DNA from: DAMBHY01 sp032068765
GTDB lineage: Bacteria > Bacteroidota > Bacteroidia > Bacteroidales > Dysgonomonadaceae
DNA length: 64,000 nucleotides
Direction of reading: 5' to 3'
Assembly: GCA_032068765.1 (NCBI GenBank)
Contig: DAMBHY010000008.1
Span: 1-64,000 of the forward strand
The position numbers and the translations under genes are program-made. The notes beneath the pieces were generated by a model. It had not been told where the DNA came from, did no database searches, and worked only from the letters and a program-made list of their open reading frames with translations. Within the stretch, counting starts at the first letter, position 1. Every line of letters starts with the position of its first letter. Shown here piece after piece: positions 51,577 through 60,549 of this stretch.

Positions 51577-52034
51577 GCTGACTAATATTTCTCTGTTAAT
51601 TTTATAACAGAAGGTCAGACAATAATAAATCTGCCAATTTCTAACAGAAAATTGTCTAAAACAAATTGTAGGCACAAAACATATTGATTTACACCTTTCA
51701 TATTAATGATTTATCTAAATTATAAAACGTTAGTTCGACCTGAGCAGCTAATTTTTTTCTTCAATAATATCATTAATTGTATTATTAGAGGCTTTTTATC
51801 GAAAAAAAGATTCTGAGCGATGTCCTTAAAGGCTTTATCCTGTTTTTTCACGTTTTATATGGCAGCTGCGTAAGGGGTGGAGTCAATAAATGATATTCCT
51901 CTACATTTGCCTCAAACATATCTTTATAAAAACAGCCAATGCTACGGTTTTCTTCTATCTGCTATATCTTATATTTAAACTACTTTTCTTACATCTAGCT
52001 TATTATAATTATATTTAATAAGTTGCAGTATCCA
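51577..52034. other. decayed region with a minus-strand gene remnant
   Basis: No intact gene. On the minus strand between about 51945 and 51713, two overlapping open stretches read DMFEANVEEYHLLTPPLTQL and, in a shifted frame, KAFKDIAQNLFFDKKP...KKKISCSGRTNVL with a stop. The second resembles a fragment on the minus strand at 455-545. The family was not recognised; a lost transposase or a repeated host gene are both possible. Confidence 0.4.
51713..51752 (-). repeat. dispersed segment, copy A (inverted)
   Basis: On the minus strand this reads ATTAGCTGCTCAGGTCGAAC and continues TAACGTTTTATAATTTAGAT. It aligns with 52244-52284 on the plus strand (ATTAGTTGTTTAAGTAGAAC, then TCACGTTAAATTAAAATTAA). 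The two face each other across the satellite array. Related copies are seen near 561-600 (plus) and 35262-35292 (minus). Confidence 0.5.
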
Positions 52035-52227
52035 ACATCATGAATACAACATAGAATTAATACGTTTTAGTACTCAACAGCATGATTTTAAGGTGTAACT
52101 AATATGTTTTAGTACTCAACCGCATGATTATAAAGTGTAATTCATGCGTTTCAGTACTCGTTCGCATGATTTCAAAGTGTAATTCATGCGTTTCACTACT
52201 CATTCGCACGATTGTAAGATTGTCGGC
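52035..52227. repeat. 42-bp satellite array, second locus
   Basis: Units start at 52035, 52077, 52119, 52161 and 52203, exactly 42 bp apart. The third and fourth (52119-52202) are nearly identical to the array at 1-210; the first two are strongly diverged and the fifth is truncated after about 20 bp. The CGCATGA/TCATGCG pairs and the 21-bp alternation hold in the good copies. Confidence 0.92.
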
Positions 52228-52243
52228 AGCCGTAATTAAAGAG

Positions 52244-52284
52244 ATTAGTTGTTTAAGTAGAACTCACGTTAAATTAAAATTAAG
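52244..52284 (+). repeat. dispersed segment, copy B
   Basis: Plus-strand counterpart of 51713-51752, and close to 561-600, which shares TTCACGTTAA and flanking bases. It lies 40 bp after the last satellite unit; at the left locus the related segment also lies to the right of the array, at a longer distance. Confidence 0.5.
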
Positions 52285-52393
52285 TATTGCGCAAAACAAA
52301 ATTTGCTGAAGATACTTTTCTGAAATCAATTATTGACAAAATCTCTCAGTCATCAAGCGCGACCGTGTTCATTCTAAGATAAAAGTGTAGGAT

Positions 52394-52649
52394 ATGATTG
52401 TGAAAAAAGATGCCAGAGCATTCAAAATTATCGTAAGGGGTTACGCAGCGATGCACAACGAGAAGATTTCAGCTGTGCCGAAAGAGGTTTTGCGAGGTAA
52501 TTAACTACTTCAACTTCAAAGTGTTTGATGAATCCATTCATATACAATCACCAAGGATAGAAGTGATGCTGATAGATTTGTATCACGAAGATATCTTTAC
52601 ATATGTCAAAATGTTGCCTGACGTTCCTCGGGCAATTCACAAATTCTGA
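52394..52649 (+). pseudogene. fragments of a decayed gene, family unknown
   Basis: Two open stretches with coding-like composition follow each other. The frame from ATG 52394 reads MIVKKDARAFKIIVRGYAAM and ends at a stop near 52503. The +1 frame continues about 52470-52649 with NYFNFKVFDESIHIQSPRIE, then MLIDLYHEDIFTYVKMLPDV and a stop. A single frameshift near 52480-52500 would join them into a protein of about 85 residues. I do not recognise the family, and the 5' part is not found. Nothing can be said about its function. Confidence 0.4.
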
Positions 52650-52888
52650 CGGTCGCAAGATAATTACTTAATTAAGTATTCTGAATATACAAATGCGAGG
52701 CTAGAATATTAAAAGAATCAGACTCCATACCAACTATTTATCCGTTATAGTCTAAATAACCTAATAAGGAATACCTCTATAATCATAAGCTTTCATTAAC
52801 TTATTCAACCCTGTTTATTGGTGAGCATAATAAGAGCCTTAAAGGCGGATATTTGAACTGACGAATTGCATCACGTCTTTCTAGATAT
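52650..52888. other. gene-free stretch before UDP-glucose dehydrogenase
   Basis: I see no gene and no clear terminator. GCCTTAAAGGC near 52830 is a short palindrome without a T run. Confidence 0.4.
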
Positions 52889-54208
52889 TTATTTGGTCCC
52901 TATATTTTTATGTTCAAAGCCAAAGGAGTTCAACTCCTCTCTGTTGTAAATATTTCGACCGTCCACCACGAGGAAGTCGTTCATCACTTTTTTGAGGATT
53001 TTCCAGTTTGGTAGTCGGAATTCTTTCCATTCCGTAGGAACAATTATCGCGTCGGCGCCTTCCGCTGCATCGTAAATATCATTGCCGTAATAAATATCGC
53101 CCTGCAGATATTTGCGCGATTCTTCCATCGCTGCAGGGTCATACACACGCACTTTCACGCCAGATTCCATTAGTTTTGTAATCAACGTGATGGATGGAGC
53201 TTCACGCATATCGTCGGTTTCAGGTTTGAAAGACAATCCCCAAACTGCAACTGTTTTTCCAAACAAATCATTATTGAAATATTGGCTCAACTTCTCAAAA
53301 AGAATATTTTTTTGCTTGTCATTTACTTCTTCAACGGCCTTTAGGACTTTCATTTCGTAACCTACTTCTTCAGCTGTCTTCACCAATGCGCGGATATCTT
53401 TAGGAAAACAACTCCCTCCATATCCACATCCGGGATAAAGAAAGCTTTTGCCGATACGCGAGTCGCTGCCCATTCCTCGGCGCACCATGTTCACGTCAGC
53501 TCCTACCCTTTCACATAGGTTTGCTATATCATTCATAAAACTGATTCTAGTTGCCAACATAGCATTGGAAGCGTATTTTGTCATTTCCGAAGACAGAATA
53601 TCCATAAAGATTACTCGGAAATTATTAAGAAGGAATGGCCGATACAAACGCGTCATCCATTCTCTTGCCTTTTCGGATTCGATGCCTACTACCACTCTGT
53701 CGGGACTCATAAAATCGTCTATCGCCGCGCCTTCTTTCAAAAACTCGGGATTGGAAGCTACATCGAATTCCAAATCATTCAAACCTCTTTCATTCAGTTT
53801 TGAGCGGATAAGTTCTTTGATTTTATAGGAAGTTCCCATAGGAACTGTACTTTTGGTAACAACTATGATGTATTTATTCAAGTTTTCGGCAATTTTGCCA
53901 GCCACATTCATAACGTATGTCAAATCGGCATTCCCTTTTTCATCCGAAGGTGTTCCCACGGCAATGAAAATAATATCCATCTCGTTTAAAACCGATTTGA
54001 GGTCAGTACTGAAATGAAGTCGCTCTGCGGTATAGTTGCGCAAAACCATATTTTTAAGACCAGGTTCGTAGATAGGAATAATTCCCTGTTTCAATCCTTC
54101 AATCTTTTCTTTGTTAATATCGATGCAGGTCACATCCACACCCATTTCGGAGAAACAGGCGCCTGAAACCAATCCGACATAACCCGTACCAACAATAGCT
54201 ATTCTCAT
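52889..54208 (-). CDS. UDP-glucose 6-dehydrogenase
   Basis: A 439-residue NAD-dependent enzyme oxidising UDP-glucose to UDP-glucuronate for surface polysaccharide. The N-terminal Rossmann motif is AIVGTGYVGLVSGACFSEMG. Further segments are FIAVGTPSDEKGNADL, the ASNPEFLKEGAAIDDF loop, and the catalytic Cys267 in GCGYGGSCFPKD. The C-terminal UDP-binding domain has VWGLSFKPETDDMREAPS. A UDP-N-acetylmannosamine dehydrogenase is an alternative within the superfamily, but the catalytic context fits UGDH. No polysaccharide cluster is adjacent. Confidence 0.93.
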   Translation of the reverse strand: MRIAIVGTGYVGLVSGACFSEMGVDVTCIDINKEKIEGLKQGIIPIYEPGLKNMVLRNYTAERLHFSTDLKSVLNEMDIIFIAVGTPSDEKGNADLTYVMNVAGKIAENLNKYIIVVTKSTVPMGTSYKIKELIRSKLNERGLNDLEFDVASNPEFLKEGAAIDDFMSPDRVVVGIESEKAREWMTRLYRPFLLNNFRVIFMDILSSEMTKYASNAMLATRISFMNDIANLCERVGADVNMVRRGMGSDSRIGKSFLYPGCGYGGSCFPKDIRALVKTAEEVGYEMKVLKAVEEVNDKQKNILFEKLSQYFNNDLFGKTVAVWGLSFKPETDDMREAPSITLITKLMESGVKVRVYDPAAMEESRKYLQGDIYYGNDIYDAAEGADAIIVPTEWKEFRLPNWKILKKVMNDFLVVDGRNIYNREELNSFGFEHKNIGTK

Positions 54209-54254
54209 TCTATAATGTTTTTATAAAATTCGTATATGAGTTAGATATACAAAG

Positions 54255-55484
54255 TTAGAAATTATTTTTAAGTTTTTCCCGCAAAGTATGTAAGGGATAA
54301 AGTACCGTGAGCGCGCTTATTATACTTACAATAAAAAAAATAGTTACCACATCGGACAGGATAACTTTTACCGGATATGCATCCATGATGTATGTTCCTG
54401 ATTCTCTGCTAAGCCTGAGGAGTCCGTAATGTTGCTGCAACAAACAAAGTGCAACTCCAAGAGTAAGCCCGATAACAATGCCGAGCAAAGCAATCAGCCA
54501 TCCTTCAAAAGCAAAAATGCGAGAAATAAGTTTGTGGGTAGCTCCCAGATTTATTAGACTTTTGATATCGTCCTGCTTTTCCACAATCAACATAGAAAGC
54601 GAACTGACCACATTGAACACAGCGATAATCAAAATCAAACTGAGGATAAGAAATGAGACCCATTTCTCAATCTGCAACATATTGTATGATTCTTTCTGCT
54701 GTTCATAGCGATTTTCGACAAGAAAGTCATCTCCTAAAATATTTTCAATCTTATTTTTTACAGAATTTGTTGTGCTCGGATCTTTTAGTTCGATATCCAA
54801 AGATGTAACTTGCGAAGGATACTGAAATATTTCGCGCGCCAGATGAATGGGTACAATTCCCATCTGATCGTCATATTTTGGTTGATTAAGATTGAATACT
54901 CCGTTTATCAGCACAGTTGAACTGGTAAATGAAGAAGACGGATTGGCGAGATTAACTTGGGTATTTCTTTTGGGAACATACAACTCCACAAAAGAATTAT
55001 TACCTGCTCTCACATTAAGATTGATAGCCATTCCTGCTCCTAAGAGGATATTATTGATAGAATCGGAATACAACTGTGAACTACCGTCTATTATAAGTTT
55101 GTTTAAGTCAGCGATGGAGGTAAACTCCTGCGACACCCCTTTTATCAGGATAGGTACCTGACGATATCCCGTACTAATTAAAGCATTCTCCTCAAGTGAT
55201 TCCGAAATCAAATTAATTTCGGGTAAAGTCAAAGCTTTGGTAAACTTGTTGTTTTGGTAATCGAATACCTTACCTTTTTTTGCAGTAATCTTAAGGTCGG
55301 GATCAAAAGAACTGAATGCATTTTCGATAATCACTCCAAATCCGTTGAAACCCGACAAAACGCACACCATCGCCATAGTCGCTACTGCAATTCCAATGAC
55401 GGAAATCGCTGAAATTACATTCACCGCATTGTGTGATTTTTTAGAGAAAAGATAGCGTCTGGCAACAAAAAAAGGCAAATTCAT
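54255..55484 (-). CDS. ABC transporter permease of the LolC/LolE (FtsX) type
   Basis: A 409-residue permease with four transmembrane helices: one near residues 20-45 (NAVNVISAISVIGIAVATMAM) and three after residue 270, with a large periplasmic domain between them. The N-terminus PFFVARRYLFSKKSHNAVN is typical of LolC/E-like proteins. In Bacteroidetes it probably sorts lipoproteins or handles envelope stress; no LolD-type ATPase is adjacent, so the partner is elsewhere. It is 11 bp downstream of rbfA and probably in the same operon. Confidence 0.9.
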   Translation of the reverse strand: MNLPFFVARRYLFSKKSHNAVNVISAISVIGIAVATMAMVCVLSGFNGFGVIIENAFSSFDPDLKITAKKGKVFDYQNNKFTKALTLPEINLISESLEENALISTGYRQVPILIKGVSQEFTSIADLNKLIIDGSSQLYSDSINNILLGAGMAINLNVRAGNNSFVELYVPKRNTQVNLANPSSSFTSSTVLINGVFNLNQPKYDDQMGIVPIHLAREIFQYPSQVTSLDIELKDPSTTNSVKNKIENILGDDFLVENRYEQQKESYNMLQIEKWVSFLILSLILIIAVFNVVSSLSMLIVEKQDDIKSLINLGATHKLISRIFAFEGWLIALLGIVIGLTLGVALCLLQQHYGLLRLSRESGTYIMDAYPVKVILSDVVTIFFIVSIISALTVLYPLHTLREKLKNNF

Positions 55485-55495
55485 TGGGCAATATT

Positions 55496-55837
55496 TTATT
55501 CTTTATCCTTCAATAATCGGTCGATGTTTTCAATATAATCCAATGAATCGTCAATATGAAACATGAGTTCGGGAACGATGCGCATCTGTTTTCCAATGCG
55601 TTTCCCCAAATCGTAACGAACAGATTTAATATTCTCTTTGATATTTTCAAACAGATTATTTGCTTTGTTGGATGGGAAAATGCTCAAATAAATATGCGCC
55701 ATCCCAAGGTCGGGCGATACCCTGACTTGTGTTACCGAAATAAGCACTCCCGGAATTTTCTTTGCATCAAGTAAAAATATTTCGCTTAATTCTTTTTGTA
55801 TTAATTTGTTTACTTTTTCTAATCTATTTGATTCCAT
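55496..55837 (-). CDS. rbfA: 30S ribosome-binding factor RbfA
   Basis: A 113-residue single-domain KH-like protein needed for 16S rRNA maturation. Family segments are RLEKVNKLIQKELSEIF at the N-terminus, ISVTQVRVSPDLGMAHIYLSIFP, and RYDLGKRIGKQMRIVPELMFHIDDSLDY. Length is normal. It lies between the O-methyltransferase and permease genes with short gaps. Confidence 0.94.
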   Translation of the reverse strand: MESNRLEKVNKLIQKELSEIFLLDAKKIPGVLISVTQVRVSPDLGMAHIYLSIFPSNKANNLFENIKENIKSVRYDLGKRIGKQMRIVPELMFHIDDSLDYIENIDRLLKDKE

Positions 55838-55843
55838 GATTTA

Positions 55844-56479
55844 TTAGTTTTTGTGGATAAGTGTAATGCCGTCTCTTAGAGGAAGTATAACTTTTGTTAC
55901 TCTTTCATCTTTTGCAAGTCGTTCATTAAACTCCAAAATTCCTTTCGTCTGCCAATCGTTTGATTCCACTGATTTTACTACTTTTCCATCCCACAATGTA
56001 TTATCTACGAGTAGAAATCCTCCAGATTTTACTTTGGGCAAAATCATTTCGAAGTATTTCCAGTAAATGCGTTTGTCGGCATCTATGAAAACCATTTCAA
56101 ACATTTCGTCCTCAAAAGCTGGAATTATATCGACAGCATCACCTATATATAGTTTTATTTTGTCTTTTTGAGTTGACTGAGAAACATATTTCTTAATAAA
56201 ATCTTCCATCTCATCGTTAACTTCGATAGTATGAAGGAGCGCATCACTTGAAAGACCTTCAGCAATGCACAGCGCCGAATATCCGGTGTATGTGCCCAGC
56301 TCCAAGACATTACGTGGTCGAATCATCTGAGTGAACATCTTTAACAAACGTCCCTGCAAATGCCCCGACAGCATACGAGGATGTAACAACTTCACATTGG
56401 CTTCCCGAAACATGCTCTGGAGAAGCTGTGGTTCTTCATCAATGTGGTTAAGTATGTAATTCTCTAAATTATTCGTCAT
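55844..56479 (-). CDS. class I SAM-dependent O-methyltransferase
   Basis: A 211-residue protein of the Methyltransf_3 (catechol-O-methyltransferase-like) family. The SAM-binding motif is NVLELGTYTGYSALCIAEGL, with VFIDADKRIYWKYFEMILPK and the metal-site VDNTLWDGKVV further on. The natural substrate is unknown; it may act on small aromatic compounds or tRNA, as in TrmR. It lies 3 bp downstream of pyk and 6 bp before rbfA, in the same operon. Confidence 0.9.
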   Translation of the reverse strand: MTNNLENYILNHIDEEPQLLQSMFREANVKLLHPRMLSGHLQGRLLKMFTQMIRPRNVLELGTYTGYSALCIAEGLSSDALLHTIEVNDEMEDFIKKYVSQSTQKDKIKLYIGDAVDIIPAFEDEMFEMVFIDADKRIYWKYFEMILPKVKSGGFLLVDNTLWDGKVVKSVESNDWQTKGILEFNERLAKDERVTKVILPLRDGITLIHKN

Positions 56480-56482
56480 TAA

Positions 56483-57955
56483 TTATAACGTATAATCAGG
56501 CAAGTTGTAATGTTCTTTTGCTTCTAAAATATCCGACGCTTTGCTGATGTCAAGATAAGTCGTTCCTCCGGTTTCACCAAAGCTTCCTCCAAGATATGCA
56601 ATGCGGTCTTCGGGCGAAATAATATTTTTATCAATAAGATTTCTTAATGCTTTGGTGTAATAGGCCCTACGGCTTTCTTTTGTATTGCTGATAGACGCGC
56701 CTGGCTGGAAATCGGCAAATACGCCATATGAAAGCGCCAGCTCACGTGCAAGACGTTCGGTAGTAGTTATTGCAAAAACAGGGCTTGAACCACGCATTGC
56801 TGCAAGTACGCGAGCAGTGTGTCCAGTGTGACTATCTGTAAATATCGCTTTAGTTCCAAGCTTAACTGAGGATTTAACAGCTTGCTTTGCAAAGAAAGTT
56901 GCCATATCCGCTTCATCTAAATTGTAAGGAACGCGAATGTCGTTTTCAGAAAGTTTTGTTTTTTCCGCTTCTCTTGCTACGCTTGACATTGTACGCACAG
57001 CTTCCACCGGATATTTTCCGTAAGCAGTTTCACCGCTGAGCATGATGGCATCTGTGCGGTAAAAAATAGCATTGGCAATGTCGGTAATTTCTGCTCTTGT
57101 TGGACGTGGATGCTCAATCATCGAATGAAGCATTTGTGTTGCTACAATTACAGGAACTTTGTGTTGCACTGCTTTGCGGATAATCATGCGTTGAATGCCG
57201 GGAATCTTTTCTTGTGGAACTTCAATACCCAAGTCGCCTCGTGCAATCATTATCCCGTACGCAGCATCCATAATTTCATCAATATTGTCAACGCCTTCCT
57301 GGTTCTCAATCTTGGCTATAATTTTAATATCGCTGTTCAGTTCATCCAAAATTTCTTGCACTTCCATCACATCTTCTCTGCTTCTAACAAAAGAGTGAGC
57401 AATGAAATCGATATTGTTTTCGTGAGCAAGTTTGATGAATTTTCTATCTTTTTCTGTAACTGTAGGCAGACTGATTCTTACTCCCGGAATATTTACGCTT
57501 TTGCGGCTTCCCACATTACCATTGTTTTGTATTTCACACTGAAGACAATCTGAATTTGCTTCGACAACTTTCAAATGGACCTCACCATCGTCTATCAAAA
57601 TATCATCACCTGCGTGTACATCTCTCAATATATTTTGATACGAAACATAAATTACATCCTTAGTTGAAATCTCTCCAGTTCCCGGTTTAACACAAACTTT
57701 ATCTCCAGAGACAAACTTGAGAGATCCATCTTCAACTTTTGTGGTTCGTATTTCCGGACCTTTAGTATCAATTAGTAAAGCAATTTTTGGAGATACGGCT
57801 CTCACATTATTTACAACGCGAAGAAAACCTTCTTCATCAAGATGGGCAGAGTTCATACGAACTACGTTTACTCCCTCATTATATATACTTTGTATAAATG
57901 GAATATCGCAACGTAAATCAGAAACAGTAGCAATAATTTTGGTGAATTTTTGCAT
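56483..57955 (-). CDS. pyk: pyruvate kinase
   Basis: A 490-residue glycolytic enzyme converting phosphoenolpyruvate and ADP to pyruvate and ATP. Recognisable parts are VVRMNSAHLDEEGF and IALLIDTKGPEIRT in the barrel, the B domain at about residues 70-160, KIENQEGVDNIDEI with the catalytic lysine, IMIARGDLGIEVPQEKIP, and TRAEITDIANAIFYRTDAIMLSGETA. The C-terminal domain is complete. Between aroQ and the methyltransferase gene, it belongs to the minus-strand operon starting near 58432. Confidence 0.97.
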   Translation of the reverse strand: MQKFTKIIATVSDLRCDIPFIQSIYNEGVNVVRMNSAHLDEEGFLRVVNNVRAVSPKIALLIDTKGPEIRTTKVEDGSLKFVSGDKVCVKPGTGEISTKDVIYVSYQNILRDVHAGDDILIDDGEVHLKVVEANSDCLQCEIQNNGNVGSRKSVNIPGVRISLPTVTEKDRKFIKLAHENNIDFIAHSFVRSREDVMEVQEILDELNSDIKIIAKIENQEGVDNIDEIMDAAYGIMIARGDLGIEVPQEKIPGIQRMIIRKAVQHKVPVIVATQMLHSMIEHPRPTRAEITDIANAIFYRTDAIMLSGETAYGKYPVEAVRTMSSVAREAEKTKLSENDIRVPYNLDEADMATFFAKQAVKSSVKLGTKAIFTDSHTGHTARVLAAMRGSSPVFAITTTERLARELALSYGVFADFQPGASISNTKESRRAYYTKALRNLIDKNIISPEDRIAYLGGSFGETGGTTYLDISKASDILEAKEHYNLPDYTL

Positions 57956-57992
57956 AAATCTTTAGTTTTATAGAGTAAAATTGTTTTTGTGT

Positions 57993-58409
57993 TTATTGAA
58001 TAAACGATTGAATAGCCAATTGATATGACTGCAACCCGAAACCGGCAATATAACCCCGGCAGGCTTTTGAAATAAGAGAATTATGGCGAAACTCTTCGCG
58101 GGACGCAATGTTGGTGATATGAACTTCAACTACCGGAGAATGAATAGATTTTATCGCGTCATGAATAGCAACTGAGGTGTGTGTATAACCTCCCGCATTA
58201 AGTATAATTCCATCATAACTAAATCCTACTTCGTGCAACTTGTTAATAATTTCTCCTTCAACATTCGATTGGAAGTATGAAATTTCAATTTCTAAAAATT
58301 CCGATTTTAATTTCTTTAAGTATTCTGTAAAAGTTTGATAACCATAAATATTTTCTTCGCGAATACCAAGAAGATTCAGATTGGGACCATTAATTATTTG
58401 AATCCGCAT
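57993..58409 (-). CDS. aroQ: type II 3-dehydroquinate dehydratase
   Basis: A 138-residue small dehydratase of the shikimate pathway. The sequence begins IQIINGPNLNLLGIREENIYG with the active-site loop (Arg, Tyr), then YFQSNVEGEIINKLHE, GIILNAGGYTHTSVAIHDAI, and VEVHITNIASREEFRHNSLIS with the catalytic histidine. Length is slightly below the usual 145-150. It is the first gene of the operon aroQ-pyk-methyltransferase-rbfA-permease, and complements aroB at 35361. Confidence 0.95.
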   Translation of the reverse strand: MRIQIINGPNLNLLGIREENIYGYQTFTEYLKKLKSEFLEIEISYFQSNVEGEIINKLHEVGFSYDGIILNAGGYTHTSVAIHDAIKSIHSPVVEVHITNIASREEFRHNSLISKACRGYIAGFGLQSYQLAIQSFIQ

Positions 58410-58431
58410 TTCTATTTCTTTTTTCTATTTA

Positions 58432-58439
58432 CAAAGATA
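58432..58439 (-). promoter_or_regulatory. -7 box of the aroQ-pyk operon
   Basis: It reads TATCTTTG on the minus strand, 23 bp upstream of the aroQ ATG. Confidence 0.6.
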
Positions 58440-58491
58440 GAAAATAGTGATGTACTTTACTTATAAATTTTACTAAATACTTTACAAAAAA

Positions 58492-58520
58492 GAGGCAAAA
58501 TTGTTACAATTCTGCCTCTA
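58492..58520 (-). terminator. terminator of the zinc-ribbon gene
   Basis: AGAGGCAAAATT pairs with AATTCTGCCTCT with one mismatch. On the minus strand TTTTTT follows, 22 bp beyond the stop codon at 58542. Confidence 0.85.
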
Positions 58521-58541
58521 AAGATGTTATTTTATTGCTTT

Positions 58542-59306
58542 TTACTCACTAATTCCTGCCATATCGGGATCAATCATAATTCTTCCGCAATATTCGCAAA
58601 CGATGATTTTCTTGCCCAATTTGATATCCATTTGTTTCTGTGGCGGAATTTTGTTGAAACATCCTCCACAAGCTCCGCGCTGTACAGGAACAACTCCTAA
58701 ACCATTACGTGCGTTCTTCCTGATACGTTTGAATGCTGTAAGTAAACGAGGTTCCACTCCTACTTCAGCTTTTTTTGCTTTTTCACGAAGCTTTTCTTCC
58801 TGCGCTTTTGTTTCTGAAACTATATCTTCCAGTTCGCTTTTCTTTTGTTCAAGGTCGATATTCTTTTCTTTCAATTGATCTTCTGCAGCAGCAATCTGTT
58901 CGTTAATTGTTTCTGATGTTTGAATGAATTCGCGGATGTGCTTTTCAGCCAACTCAACTTCCAGATTTTCAAACTCAATTTCTTTTGATAAGTGGTCATA
59001 TTCTTTACTGTTGCGCACATTGTCAATTTGTTGATTGTATTTTTCAACCTTTGTTTTGCTGGTTTCTATTTTAGCTTTCTCCTTCTTGATTGCATCCGCA
59101 TATTCATTCAAATCCAATTGGAATTTGTTGATACGTGTTCCTAATCCAGCAATTTCGTCATCTAAATCTGCCACTTCCAAAGGAAGTTCACCTCTTAATG
59201 TCTTGATACGGTCAATTTCTGAAAGATAACTTTGCAGTTTGTAAAGCGTTTTCAGCTTTTCTTCTACTGCAACATCTTTTACTTCGTTTTTTCTACGTGT
59301 AGCCAT
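58542..59306 (-). CDS. coiled-coil protein with C4-type zinc ribbon
   Basis: A 254-residue protein. Residues about 15-180 form a long coiled coil rich in Glu and Lys, and the C-terminus has a zinc ribbon with two CxxC pairs (GACGGCFNKIPP and IIVCEYCGRIMID). The family (zf-RING_7, CT398-like) is widespread; its role is uncertain, with suggested links to RNA polymerase or transport. It lies downstream of the Nif3 gene but is separated from it by tandem hairpins, so it probably has its own transcript. Confidence 0.88.
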   Translation of the reverse strand: MATRRKNEVKDVAVEEKLKTLYKLQSYLSEIDRIKTLRGELPLEVADLDDEIAGLGTRINKFQLDLNEYADAIKKEKAKIETSKTKVEKYNQQIDNVRNSKEYDHLSKEIEFENLEVELAEKHIREFIQTSETINEQIAAAEDQLKEKNIDLEQKKSELEDIVSETKAQEEKLREKAKKAEVGVEPRLLTAFKRIRKNARNGLGVVPVQRGACGGCFNKIPPQKQMDIKLGKKIIVCEYCGRIMIDPDMAGISE

Positions 59307-59353
59307 CTTGTTGAGTTTATTTTAATGTTGTTATTTATATTTCTAAATAAAAA

Positions 59354-59394
59354 ATGCAGTAACCAAACCCAGGGAAACGGTTTCGTTACTACAT
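59354..59394 (-). terminator. long hairpin terminator after the Nif3 gene
   Basis: A 16-bp stem (59354-59369 with 59379-59394) has two mismatches. On the minus strand the stem is followed by a T-rich run. A second, smaller inverted repeat (AATAAGTCG with CGACTTTATT) lies between it and the Nif3 stop. Confidence 0.8.
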
Positions 59395-59430
59395 CATTTG
59401 TATGGTCGGGAATAAGTCGTACCGACTTTA

Positions 59431-60525
59431 TTACAAATATTTTACAGGGTTCGAATCGAACGCTGATTTATGTACCGCAAAGGTAGTATATTTTTTTGTA
59501 AGTATGTCGTAAAATATATCTTTTGTGCAAATCTCCGATTCATAATGACCTACTAATGCCATCAATAACTTTTCTTCCACATCAAGAAAATCGTTGTACT
59601 TGGCTTCGCCGGTAACAAAAGCGTCCGCTCCATAAGACACTGCCTGCCGCAAAAGAAATGCCCCTGCTCCTCCGCAAATCGCTACATCGTGTATTTCTCT
59701 GTTTTGAAGTTTTGTATGTTGCACATACGGAAGATTAAAAATATCTTTCAGCATATACAAAAAATCATGCTCACTCATCGCTTCAGGAAGGACGCCAACA
59801 ATGCCACTTCCGACCTGTTTCCAATCATTCTCAAGTCTGTAGAAATCATAAGCGGGTTCTTCGTAAGGATGAACTGATATGAGCGCTCGCAACACATCTT
59901 CTTTTTTATAATCGGGTAAAATCACTTCTATGCGAACTTCCTTCTCAAAATGCAGTTCTCCAATATCGCCGACAAAAGGATTAGTCCCTTTCTGTGCTTT
60001 GAAAGATCCCTCCCCGATAAGATTAAAACTGCAAAAATCGTAATTGCCTATATGTCCTGCCCCGGAATTGAATAGTGCATTGCGAAGCAGATCAGCATAA
60101 CTATCGGGAACGAATGTCACTAATTTCAATAATTTGGAAGATATTGGATAGAGAATCCGAACGTCACTCAATCCAAGCATTTCAGCAAGTTTATAATTCA
60201 CGCCTTGCGCAGCATTATCAAGATTGGTATGCATGGCATATACACAGATATCATTCTTGATGGCTTTAATCATGCACCGTTCCACATAATTGTTACCGGT
60301 CAAAGATTTAAAAGATCGAAATGCCAAAGGATGATGTGAAATGATTAGATTACAATCAAGAGACAAAGCTTCTTCAATAACATTTTCAGTAACGTCAATA
60401 CAAAGAAGAACATTGCTTATTTCCTGATTTATATCTCCTACCTGTACGCCGGAATTGTCAAAATCTTCCTGCAAAGACACAGGTGCAACGGCTTCAAGTG
60501 TTTGTAGTATTTCTCTAATGCGCAT
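59431..60525 (-). CDS. Nif3-like dinuclear metal center protein (YqfO type)
   Basis: A 364-residue member of the NIF3/YqfO family. Metal-binding parts are NLIISHHPLAFRSFK with the two histidines, VYAMHTNLDNAAQGVN, and AFVTGEAKYNDFLDVEEKLLMALVGHYESE at the C-terminal side. A CutA-like insert domain (about residues 130-240) gives the longer YqfO length. It may act as a GTP cyclohydrolase I type 2-like or other hydrolase, but no activity is firm. The ATG at 60525 is preferred to 60552, because a -7 box lies at 60550-60557. Confidence 0.92.
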   Translation of the reverse strand: MRIREILQTLEAVAPVSLQEDFDNSGVQVGDINQEISNVLLCIDVTENVIEEALSLDCNLIISHHPLAFRSFKSLTGNNYVERCMIKAIKNDICVYAMHTNLDNAAQGVNYKLAEMLGLSDVRILYPISSKLLKLVTFVPDSYADLLRNALFNSGAGHIGNYDFCSFNLIGEGSFKAQKGTNPFVGDIGELHFEKEVRIEVILPDYKKEDVLRALISVHPYEEPAYDFYRLENDWKQVGSGIVGVLPEAMSEHDFLYMLKDIFNLPYVQHTKLQNREIHDVAICGGAGAFLLRQAVSYGADAFVTGEAKYNDFLDVEEKLLMALVGHYESEICTKDIFYDILTKKYTTFAVHKSAFDSNPVKYL

Positions 60526-60549
60526 CTTTACAACTTTTTTTAGTTTCTG

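Noticed and set aside
59440..59470. GGGTTCGAATC resembles a tRNA T-loop
   Set aside because: No acceptor, D or anticodon arms surround it; on the minus strand it encodes the last residues of the Nif3-like protein.
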